A stretch of 64,000 bases of DNA from Ruegeria sp. SCSIO 43209 (GTDB taxonomy: Bacteria > Pseudomonadota > Alphaproteobacteria > Rhodobacterales > Rhodobacteraceae), in the NCBI RefSeq assembly GCF_019904295.1, contig NZ_CP065363.1:1-64000 (forward strand), given 5' to 3'. A model generated the notes under the pieces. The model was given only the letters and a program-made list of their open reading frames with translations. It did no database searches and had not been told where the DNA came from. Positions 52,498 through 60,361 of this stretch are shown in pieces (within the stretch, counting starts at the first letter, position 1; each line of letters starts with the position of its first letter). A program made the position numbers and the translations under genes.

Positions 52498-52565
52498 GCT
52501 CCAGCACCGGGCTGGAGGTCAAAGAACTGCCCAATCTGCTCGGGCAAAAATATGAGGACAGTGAA

Positions 52566-53696
52566 ATGCAGGCTCTGGTGAACTTCTTTCCGCTCGGCAA
52601 CGCCGACACCGCCCGCCTCGACCTTGCCGATGGGCGCAAGATCCTGATCGACTTCGCCGCAATGCGTTGCGACGACGATGAGGATGACCAGCGTTGCGAC
52701 TTGCCGACGGCACTTCGGCGCGACTTAGAAAAAGCGGGCCGCGACTACTTCGATGCGGTTTGCATCACGCACACTGACACCGATCACTGCAAGGGGTTCG
52801 GTGACTTCTTCTGGCTCGATCATGCTGCGCTCTACCAAGGCAAGGGTCGCGTAAAGATTAGGGAACTCTGGGTACCTGCAGCGGCAATCCTTGAAGAGAA
52901 CTTGAAGGATGATGCGCGGTTGGTCCGTGCGGAGGCACGGTACCGTTTGCGTCAGGGCAAGGGCATTCGAGTGTTCTCTCGCCCTGAACGGTTGAAGGCC
53001 TGGATGGAGGCGGAAGGGATCGACTTTGAAAGCCGCAAGCACCTGATTGTGGATGCTGGCAAACTCGTGCCGGGGTACTCACTGACTGGGCCAGAGAAGG
53101 TTGAGTTTTTTGTGCATTGCCCGTTCGGCTGGCGACAGGATGAAAACACTGTCGTCGATCGCAACGAAGACTCGATCGTTATGCAGGCCACTTTTGTCGA
53201 GGGCGGCCAGAAGACGAGGCTGCTTCTCGCCTCAGACGTCAATTACGAGACGCTGGCTGCGATCGTCCAGGTTACCCGGAAGCACGGCAATGAGGACAGG
53301 CTCGCTTGGGATCTGATGAAGCTGCCGCACCATTGCTCCTACAAGTCGTTGGGGCCGGAGCGTGGCTCGAACGAGACTGTCCCTGACCCCGACGTCAAGT
53401 GGCTGTTCGAGGATCAGCGCCAACCCGGCAGCGACATTATCTCTCCGTCCTGGCCGATCCCCGTCAAAGGGTCGAAAGCCGACGACGACGTCCAGCCCCC
53501 GCACCGGCAGGCTGCAAACTATCACCGTCGGATCACTGTGGCGCACGACGGCGAATTCATCGTGACGATGGAGCACCCGTCGAAGAATGATCCTAAGCCC
53601 TTCGCATACAAGATCACGGCATTTGGTTTCGCCCTTGCGCTTGCTGCGCCGATGGTTGCTGGAACCGCCGCGGCGGCGTCGCCCAGGGCTGGTTAA
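52566..53696 (+). CDS. Metallo-beta-lactamase-fold hydrolase (ComEC-like motif)
   Basis: 376 residues. Metal motif THTDTDHCKGF, an HxDxDH pattern as in ComEC-type MBL proteins rather than the common HxHxDH; then LLLASDVNYETL (bridging Asp) and LPHHCSYKSL (late His). ComEC-related members of this fold degrade DNA; the substrate here is unknown. The C-terminal ~30 residues are hydrophobic (ITAFGFALALAAPMVAG), possibly a membrane anchor. Its last base is the first base of the next ATG (TAATGG), so it is translationally linked to the E2-E1-JAB gene. Confidence 0.83.
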   Translation: MQALVNFFPLGNADTARLDLADGRKILIDFAAMRCDDDEDDQRCDLPTALRRDLEKAGRDYFDAVCITHTDTDHCKGFGDFFWLDHAALYQGKGRVKIRELWVPAAAILEENLKDDARLVRAEARYRLRQGKGIRVFSRPERLKAWMEAEGIDFESRKHLIVDAGKLVPGYSLTGPEKVEFFVHCPFGWRQDENTVVDRNEDSIVMQATFVEGGQKTRLLLASDVNYETLAAIVQVTRKHGNEDRLAWDLMKLPHHCSYKSLGPERGSNETVPDPDVKWLFEDQRQPGSDIISPSWPIPVKGSKADDDVQPPHRQAANYHRRITVAHDGEFIVTMEHPSKNDPKPFAYKITAFGFALALAAPMVAGTAAAASPRAG

Positions 53697-55981
53697 TGGA
53701 CGTCGAAGCCTGGCTCAAGGCATCCTTCGACGAAGTGATCGAGGTCGATGACCTCACCTCTTCGGCAGCGGCATCGTTTGCACGGTTTGTCGACCGGCAT
53801 GCCGCCGAACTCGCTGCCGTCGTCGCACTACGCAGGGGAGGAGCAGGTGAGCTTGTAGAACTCACCTTCAGGACCGGCAGGCCGCAGCAGAGCGTCGTGC
53901 CAATCCGGCGCACAGAACGAATTGGCGTTCGCTTCGCTGGCGGCGATTCAATGCCATTCGTCTACGTGTTGCGCAGCGATTTTCCCGACACTGCCCACCA
54001 AAACCTTACTGCCGAAGGATCACCCCGCGCGATCTGTATCGATGACCGAAGTTGGGCGGAAGCGCGCCTCACATGGACACCGGCCGAGCTTGTCCAGCGT
54101 ATCCTTGCCTGGTTTCGGCGGGCTGCCGAGGGCGCATTGCATGACGCCCGGCAGCCGGTCGACCCGCTCATGTTCGGGACCGGCTACAACATCATCATGT
54201 CCCGTGCGTTGATCGATAACGTCAACACACAGGATCTCGTCGCTGTCCCTGACGACACGGGCACGCTGATGCGCGTGATCCCGCTTTCCCAGCTGCAGGG
54301 GCGCACACTGGCTTTGCCGTTGACGGTGGCAGCGTACCGAGTGCCTCCGGCGCAGATGGTGCGGCTTTCGTTCGCGCCAGGTAATCTTGGCAGCCTTGCC
54401 GACTTGCTCACAGCACGTGGGATCGATCTATTTGCCGATCTGCGTACGCGCCTCGCCGAATGGTTGAACGACGCACGCACCAATGCGGCGCGGATCAATT
54501 CCTGCCTGGCAGTGGTCGTCGAGATGCCGATTACCTCACCAGACGGAACACAACAGGGCACAGATTTTCGGGCCTTCGTCACTGCTGAGAAGGTTGGTGA
54601 CATCGCGGTCGCGCTCGGAATTGCTCACAAGGTCGAAAGCAAGGATCAGGGCGGAGCCGCCGGCTTCGTTACCGCTTTGACCGCCGGACCTGTGGATGAA
54701 GCTGCGCTGATAGCGATGGCCGTGCTGCCGGTCGAAGTCCACGCAACCTTTGACCGAGACCTTGCGACCCGGCTTGCGGGCCGCACCATCCCGGATGCAC
54801 GCAAGGCAGTGATCGTCGGAGGGGGCGCGATCGGTGCCCATGTCGCCCCTTGTCTTGCCCGAGAGGGGCGTTTTAGCTGGACTGTGATAGACGATGACGT
54901 CCTGCTTCCACACAACCTTGCCCGTCATGTTGGCTTCGGCGGCGACGTCGCTCGGCGCAAATCTGAATTGCTCGCTGGGGCGTTGGCGAGCATTCTTGAC
55001 GATGAAGACTCTGTGGCTACAGCAATAACCGCCCAGGTTGGGGTTGAAGGGCAGCAAAATGACGACGTTGATGCTGCGCTCGATGGCGCCGACATTATCG
55101 TGGATGCATCCGCTTCTTTGCTGGCAGAGCGCTTCCTCTCTGACCATAAATCCAAGGCTCGGCGGTTCAGCATCTTTTTTAGCCCGGCGGGGGATGCCGC
55201 CGTTCTGCTGGCCGAACCGATAGATCGCAGCGTCACGCTACGCGATCTGGAAGCGCAGTATCTGAGGCATGTCGTCCGGGAGGAGGCTCTCTCGGGTCAT
55301 TTAGAAACCCCGGTGCGGACATTCGCCTATACCGGCGCTTGCCGTGCCATCACAAACTTGATCCCGGAGTCGCGTGTCATGGCCCTAAGTGGGCTGGTTG
55401 CGGAAGGTCTGGGACGGGCCGCCGACGCTGATAAAGGGATCATCCGGATCTGGTCGCTTGGTACAGAGGGTCAAGTCAGGAGCTTCTCTTATCCAGCGGA
55501 GGATGTGCGTCGCTTCGATGTTGACGGCTGGCAGGTCTCACTCGATGCCGGACTCCGCTCACGCATCACTGCCATGCGCCATGAATGCCTGCCGAAAGAG
55601 ACGGGAGGTATCCTGCTCGGAGTCGTCGACATTCCTGCCCGGAAAATACACCTTGCCGATGCCGCCAAAGCACCTGCTGACAGCATCGGATCGCCAACTG
55701 GGTTTGTTCGCGGCACCGACGGCGTCCAACAGATGATCGACCGATCTATGGCGGAGACACAGGGACAGCTGCGCTACGTCGGTGAGTGGCATTCACATCC
55801 GCCACTGGTCGGGGTGATGCCGAGCGTTACCGACCTGTCCCAGATCAATTGGCTCGCCACCATATTTGACATGGATACCTTGCCCGGCCTGATGTTGATT
55901 GCTGGGGAGGCCGAACTCGCTGTCGTGTTTATGCGCCATAGCGAAGCTTCTTCTCCGCTAGCCGAAAGGTCGGTTCGATGA
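53696..55981 (+). CDS. E2-E1-JAB fusion: prokaryotic ubiquitin-like conjugation/deconjugation enzyme
   Basis: 761 residues combining three activities. Residues ~1-160 form a prokaryotic E2-like domain with candidate Cys114 (RAICIDD) followed by WTPAELVQRILAWF. Residues ~365-590 form a ThiF/E1 domain: nucleotide loop IVGGGAIGAHVA, VIDDDVLLPHNLARH, and candidate catalytic Cys549 (YTGACRAI). Residues ~615-750 form a JAB/JAMM isopeptidase: Glu635 (KETGGILLG), H699xH701 (EWHSHPP) and Asp713. In CBASS type II these roles are split between Cap2 (E2-E1) and Cap3 (JAB). No CD-NTase or ubiquitin-like gene lies beside it. ATG 53696 overlaps the MBL stop by 1 nt, and its own stop overlaps the patatin ATG. 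Confidence 0.85.
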   Translation: MDVEAWLKASFDEVIEVDDLTSSAAASFARFVDRHAAELAAVVALRRGGAGELVELTFRTGRPQQSVVPIRRTERIGVRFAGGDSMPFVYVLRSDFPDTAHQNLTAEGSPRAICIDDRSWAEARLTWTPAELVQRILAWFRRAAEGALHDARQPVDPLMFGTGYNIIMSRALIDNVNTQDLVAVPDDTGTLMRVIPLSQLQGRTLALPLTVAAYRVPPAQMVRLSFAPGNLGSLADLLTARGIDLFADLRTRLAEWLNDARTNAARINSCLAVVVEMPITSPDGTQQGTDFRAFVTAEKVGDIAVALGIAHKVESKDQGGAAGFVTALTAGPVDEAALIAMAVLPVEVHATFDRDLATRLAGRTIPDARKAVIVGGGAIGAHVAPCLAREGRFSWTVIDDDVLLPHNLARHVGFGGDVARRKSELLAGALASILDDEDSVATAITAQVGVEGQQNDDVDAALDGADIIVDASASLLAERFLSDHKSKARRFSIFFSPAGDAAVLLAEPIDRSVTLRDLEAQYLRHVVREEALSGHLETPVRTFAYTGACRAITNLIPESRVMALSGLVAEGLGRAADADKGIIRIWSLGTEGQVRSFSYPAEDVRRFDVDGWQVSLDAGLRSRITAMRHECLPKETGGILLGVVDIPARKIHLADAAKAPADSIGSPTGFVRGTDGVQQMIDRSMAETQGQLRYVGEWHSHPPLVGVMPSVTDLSQINWLATIFDMDTLPGLMLIAGEAELAVVFMRHSEASSPLAERSVR

Positions 55982-57183
55982 GTAAGCCCGTCATCGGCCT
56001 CTCGCTGTCAGGCGGTGGATCCCGTGCCATCGCCTTCCACCTAGGCTGTCTGCGCGCCTTGCATGATCTCGGAATTCTTGACGAAGTTCGGGTCATATCC
56101 ACCGTATCAGGGGGAAGCGTCATTGGCGCACTTTATGCGGCTAATGACGAACCGTTTCCGGTCTTCGAGACGAAAGTGCGTTCGTTGCTTTCCTCCGGCT
56201 TGGTGCGTCCGGCCTTGCGCAAGGTGTTCACGACCACCGAAGGCCTGCGTGCGATCTACTGTGCTACCCTTCTTGGGGTGATCAACCTCGCAATCTTGGC
56301 GATCGCGACCGGACCGCGCCTCCTTTCGCTGATACTGCCACCGACCGCACGTACACGCTGGAGCTTCGACAAGTTACGCGCACCGCTGCCGCGTTTCGCG
56401 AGCAGGACGACGATCCTACGTAGGGTTTTGGACGAAGATGTCTTTCACGGACTTAAGTTGCGGGAATTGCCCGCGACGCGCCCACTTCTGATTATCAACG
56501 CTGCCGATTTGCGCACAGGTTCGGCGTTCTATTTTTCGCGAGAGAAATCGGGATCTTGGCGTCTCGGGGAACTTGCCGGTTCACAGACGACTCTTGCGCA
56601 CGCTGTCATAGCCTCCGCGGCATATCCGCTTTTTCTGCCGGCGCTTGATGAACGTCTCGCTTTCAACAAACCTGACGGATCGCGACGCGAGGAGCACGTC
56701 ACCCTGACCGACGGCGGGGCTTACGACAATTTGGGCCTGGCGCCGCTTTGGCCTGATCGGGACTCCTCGGTGAGCCTGAATGTTTCTGGTGTGGACACGA
56801 TCATATGTTGTCGAGCGGGCTACGGTTTGCGATTTGATCCGCCCAGCCAATTTTTCATGGCGCGGCTTACAAGTACGTTCACTTGCATCTTTGACAGGGC
56901 TCAGAATGCTGCCGTGAAGCGCTTGTTCGATTTAAAGTCATCTGGGCAGATCAAAAGGTTTGCCATGCCCTTTCTTGGGCAGGATGACTCCCGCCTCGCC
57001 TTTCCGCCATCGGATCTCGTATCACGCGACGACGCACATGGATATCCAACTGACTTTTCTGCCATGCCGGACGAGTGGATTGAGAAACTCAGCAAGCGTG
57101 GCGAACAGTTGACATACGCTTTGATTGCGGAACACATGCCCGATTTGGTTTCTGAATTGCGGCAGAGCGAAAGCTGTTCCTAG
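55978..57183 (+). CDS. Patatin-like phospholipase, probable effector
   Basis: 401 residues. The oxyanion loop SGGGSRAIAFHLG (from residue 11), nucleophile Ser44 in STVSGGSVIGA, and dyad Asp in LTDGGAYDNLGL (~245) define a patatin/RssA-type lipase. A hydrophobic stretch at about 90-118 (LLGVINLAILAIATGPRLL) may associate with membrane. CapV-type patatins are membrane-damaging effectors in CBASS, and a similar role in abortive infection is plausible. ATG overlaps the preceding stop by 4 nt; last gene of the operon. Confidence 0.88.
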   Translation: MSKPVIGLSLSGGGSRAIAFHLGCLRALHDLGILDEVRVISTVSGGSVIGALYAANDEPFPVFETKVRSLLSSGLVRPALRKVFTTTEGLRAIYCATLLGVINLAILAIATGPRLLSLILPPTARTRWSFDKLRAPLPRFASRTTILRRVLDEDVFHGLKLRELPATRPLLIINAADLRTGSAFYFSREKSGSWRLGELAGSQTTLAHAVIASAAYPLFLPALDERLAFNKPDGSRREEHVTLTDGGAYDNLGLAPLWPDRDSSVSLNVSGVDTIICCRAGYGLRFDPPSQFFMARLTSTFTCIFDRAQNAAVKRLFDLKSSGQIKRFAMPFLGQDDSRLAFPPSDLVSRDDAHGYPTDFSAMPDEWIEKLSKRGEQLTYALIAEHMPDLVSELRQSESCS

Positions 57184-57939
57184 AACGGGCATAACAGTAA
57201 CCCCCATTGTCGCGACTGGAAAAGTGGCGAGCGCTGATGCCGCTTGCATCCAGAACTCTCGATACTTCCCGCCAGACTGGTCATTGTGGCAGAGGATGAC
57301 AATTGTGCCTCAGAATTCCTGTTTTTATGAACTTGGCCCCTCCTGCCCTTTGGTCAGGACCGCGCCCTACTCGGCCGGCTGCACGCAGCCGCCCTCCCCG
57401 AACTGAAACGCCGCCACTCTCTGCGACGTGCTGCTGGCCGTGCAGTCTCCTCCGGAGCCAACCCGACCAACCGTCGCATGGTCGTGGCAACGCTTCATCT
57501 CGGCCGTTCCGGTTACGGTCGCTGGGGCGGGCGCGTAACATCGGTGATCTCGCACTTCGCATCTCGGCCAGCGTTGTTCGTCGCTTTGTCGGACATGCTA
57601 TGTCGCCCCGTCATCATGGGTCTCTAGCTGTGTTCGACGACCGCCAGATTGAATTGGCCGCGGCTGGTATCAGGCCGTTGATGGTCGTGATGCGCGGATC
57701 GCAAGTTATCGGGGTGCCGTAGAGGGTCCGTTAGAAATCCGGGTGAGCCGAGCACGGTATCGAGGCTTCGACGGTCTCCCTGCTGCTCCTCCAGACAACG
57801 CACTTCGCGTTGCCACGGGAACCAGCCGTCGCAGCACATGAGACACGGTCAGGCAAAGCGCTGTCTCGTCCGGGTTCGGATCGGGGCAAAAGGGTAAGTA
57901 AGGCGCGCGCCCGTGCATCTCGCTCGGCTGTTCACCCAG
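57184..57939. other. 756-nt stretch without a recognised gene
   Basis: Short open frames on both strands lack family features and a convincing ribosome-binding site. The frame ending at 57722 has a protein-like last 60 residues (LALRISASVVRRFVGHAMSP) and could be the tail of a decayed gene. Confidence 0.4.
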
Positions 57940-58515
57940 TTTCCTTCGCGGCCCCCACACTTCTCCCGATGTGTTGCTTTGCATGACATGCTGGTCGCAG
58001 CTGTCGTCCCGGCCACAAAGGTTGTCGCCGATCTTTTTCCCCTGCCCCTGCGGGCCATTCCTCGCGGATCAAAAAGACCGGCGCCTGCCCCTCTCCGCTG
58101 CGCTTCGCCTTCGGTGTGGCCGGGCCTTGGCCAGCTGCAAGGTGACCATCATTGCAACGCAAACAAGGAGAAGAGCAATGACCACGAACTGCATCAAATT
58201 CACCAGCGCCGACATCGAAACCGCCAAGGGCGTCGGCTCCATCTCGACCCTGACCTTCGATCTCGACATCACGGTCGAACCCGTCGCAAGCGCGAACCCG
58301 ATGGCCCCTACGCACCGCGTCCTCGGCCGTTCCCCGCGCGGTAAGCTGGTCGAGTGCGGCGGCATCTGGAAGAAGCAGAACAAGGAGACCGGCGCGGACT
58401 ACTACACGCTGACCATCCGCGACCACGGCTTCAACGCCAATCTCGGCAAGGCCGCCAACCAGGACGATCTGTCCCTGCAGGCCGTCATCCCCTGGGGGCC
58501 GAAAGACGCCGCCTA
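57940..58515 (+). repeat. DUF736 module, direct repeat copy 2
   Basis: Near-identical to 40455-41029 in the same orientation; includes leader and gene. The copies are 17.5 kb apart and bracket repABC, recombinase copy 2 and the defence island. Confidence 0.85.
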
Positions 58516-58516
58516 A
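58178..58516 (+). CDS. DUF736 family protein, copy 2
   Basis: 112 residues, the same amino-acid sequence as copy 1; nucleotide differences are silent, which suggests recent duplication with purifying selection or gene conversion. ATG 58178 after AAGGAGAAG. This copy lies at the mobilisation-gene side, where DUF736 genes are usually found. Confidence 0.87.
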   Translation: MTTNCIKFTSADIETAKGVGSISTLTFDLDITVEPVASANPMAPTHRVLGRSPRGKLVECGGIWKKQNKETGADYYTLTIRDHGFNANLGKAANQDDLSLQAVIPWGPKDAA

Positions 58517-58523
58517 GCCAAGG

Positions 58524-58547
58524 GCCAGACCGCTCCGGCGGTCTGGC
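58524..58547 (+). terminator. Hairpin after DUF736 copy 2
   Basis: GCCAGACCG (58524-58532) pairs with CGGTCTGGC (58539-58547). The sequence differs from the hairpin after copy 1, so the repeat ends at the gene. Confidence 0.6.
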
Positions 58548-59153
58548 TATCTCTCGTTCTTGGGTGAGCCCGATGGGCGGGCCAAAAAAGCCGATGTCCG
58601 AAGAACGTGGCATATTTCGGACGCTGACACCGAGGCGGATAGTCTGACTGGATCGGTCGCAGTAGCGGCTCTGATCTTTCTGTTGAGGGACAGCGTGGAT
58701 CGCACGAACCCGAGGCGGGACTGAATGTCAGCAGGGAGAACTGGCAGTCCGCTGAGCGAGGTCAAGCGCACTCCTTCTATCAGTCGAGCAACCCGCGCCT
58801 GGGTCGTCTTGGCGAAGCTGGCAGGGGCGCCGAACTCACCCTGTGCCGCGAGGGTGAAAACCGCAGATCAACGTCATGTGTCCGAGGGCAACGTCTCACA
58901 TCAGTGTCACTGCTGCGCGCCTTTTCGTCGACCTGTTGGCCTTTCAGATCGCTAGCCCGGGGTCGAGCGGTCGGCAACGCCGGGGACAGGTTTCTGGGCG
59001 GCTGGCGCCTTGAGCGCTGCGGGGCATCGCTCACAACAAACCTGCCCCCGGCGTGCTCCATTTCATTCCGCCCCGTGCCGGGTGCTGCCCGCTCTCATGC
59101 CCCCGGTCTTTTCCACGATCCGTCCAACGACGATCAACGGAAAGGATCACATC
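58548..59153. other. 606-nt stretch without a recognised gene
   Basis: No supported coding region. Only short open frames without family features were found. Confidence 0.4.
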
Positions 59154-59330
59154 ATGACACTCGAACAATCCATCGACCTCGCCGAACTGCAAGCCGAAAT
59201 GGCCTTCGATGCCTACCTCGCCGCCTTCGACGAAGACGCCCATCCCGAGACCCTCGACAGCCTCGAGACCGAGGCGCTGATCGCCCGCAGCCGCTACGAC
59301 GACCTGCGCTCTCAGGGACTGGGTCACTGA
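59154..59330 (+). CDS. Small acidic hypothetical protein (58 aa)
   Basis: ATG 59154 follows GGAAAGGA. The protein (LEQSIDLAELQAEMAFDAYL ... LIARSRYDDLRSQGLGH) is helical and acidic. The good ribosome-binding site, codon usage like its neighbours and an immediate hairpin-like downstream sequence (CCTGCGGG...CCGCAGG) support a real gene. No family recognised. Confidence 0.6.
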   Translation: MTLEQSIDLAELQAEMAFDAYLAAFDEDAHPETLDSLETEALIARSRYDDLRSQGLGH

Positions 59331-59740
59331 CCCAGACACCCCTGCGGGTCTTCGGATCCGCAGGGGTCTGACGCCGTCTCTAAGAAGCTTCGTGACGCCC
59401 TCAGAGGGTGCGACCCGCGCCATCCCGCGCGGGCCATTTTCGTGTTCTTGGCGCCGATCCGTGACCGGCTCGAGCGTTCGGTTTGCCTGCCATCGCGTGC
59501 GTCTTAAACACAAGTTTCGGAAGCTCTTTCGACCTGGTTGTCATGCATCGATGAGGGCGGGACCCGTTCCATGTCGCGCTGCGCAGCGGGGTCCTGACGG
59601 CGTCCAATGCCAGCAAAAAGACACAACATGCAAAACGTAATATTGCGCAATGTGATGTATTGAAGTATAAGCGAAGGAGAGAAGGAAGACGTTGGCAGGA
59701 TATGGCCAATGTTTGCACATTTTGTCCGAGGGGTCTGAAG
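59331..59740. other. Upstream region of the mobilisation genes, probable oriT
   Basis: It holds the palindrome ATTGCGCAAT (59642-59651) in an AT-rich stretch, and the border-like sequence at 59693-59703. No gene recognised. Confidence 0.5.
59693..59703. other. T-border/oriT-like nick site candidate
   Basis: TGGCAGGATAT equals the first 11 bases of Agrobacterium T-DNA borders; the other strand reads ATATCCTGCCA, the core nicked by VirD2 and RP4-type relaxases (ATCCTG/C). It lies 38 nt before the first mobilisation gene of a VirD2-like module. Confidence 0.55.
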
Positions 59741-60361
59741 ATGGGCCGAGCCCGCAAAAACCTGAAGCTTGAAGAGCGCATCGAAGTCGCGCGGCGCTTT
59801 GCGGCGGGTGAAAGCGCGAAGGACTTGGCGGCAGCGTTCGGCATCTCTCCGCGCCACGTGAACCGGCTCGCGAAAGAGGAGGCGGGCGAGGGGATCGCGG
59901 TGCGCGATCCAAGCGAGACGGTGGCGTTCCGGGCCAGCCAGTCCGAGCTGGACGCCTTCGATGCGGAGTGGCGCGAACGGGGTTTTGCCAACCGGTCCCA
60001 GGCGCTCAATGCGGTGCTGCGCGGGCGGTGCGGTTTCCTCGATGTGCCGCGTGATCTGGTCGCGGAGTTCTGCGCCGCATGGCGTCAGGCGAAGGACGTG
60101 AGCGACGCAGGATTGGTGCTCGCCAAGGTGGTGCATCGCGGCCGGTTAGTGGTCTCGGAGGCGGACCGCGCGGTGCTGATCGAACTGCTCGATCTGGCGC
60201 AGCGGATGAGCCGTGAGATGGGCCGGATGAAGGATGCGGCGCAAGCGTTGCGTTATCAGGAATGGCCGCAAAAGGAAGAAGGGCAGGGGGCGGAGAGCGC
60301 GGTTCTGGAGGACAGCTCGCCTGTGACAGGCGGCGGTCTGAGGCTGGTGCGTAATGGCTGA
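59741..60361 (+). CDS. VirD1/MobC-like relaxosome accessory protein
   Basis: 206 residues. ATG 59741 (MGRARKNLKLEERIEVARRF) is preceded by GAGGGG; ATG 59702 is in frame but would overlap the nick-site candidate. The N-terminal HTH (AAGESAKDLAAAFGISPRHV) is followed by a ribbon-helix-helix-like part (ETVAFRASQSELDAFDAEW) and a helical region seen in VirD1/MobC proteins that help the relaxase open the origin. Its end overlaps the relaxase start by 8 nt. Confidence 0.72.
   Translation: MGRARKNLKLEERIEVARRFAAGESAKDLAAAFGISPRHVNRLAKEEAGEGIAVRDPSETVAFRASQSELDAFDAEWRERGFANRSQALNAVLRGRCGFLDVPRDLVAEFCAAWRQAKDVSDAGLVLAKVVHRGRLVVSEADRAVLIELLDLAQRMSREMGRMKDAAQALRYQEWPQKEEGQGAESAVLEDSSPVTGGGLRLVRNG

Noticed and set aside
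52566-57183. Calling the locus a standard CBASS type II system
   Set aside because: No CD-NTase gene was found anywhere in the window, and the E2-E1 and JAB domains are in one protein beside an MBL gene.
57303-57722. 139-codon plus-strand frame after the patatin gene
   Set aside because: No ribosome-binding site or family; only the tail looks protein-like, so it is mentioned as a possible decayed gene and not annotated.
58725-58955. 76-codon frame between DUF736 copy 2 and the small acidic gene
   Set aside because: No motif, and composition like other chance frames.
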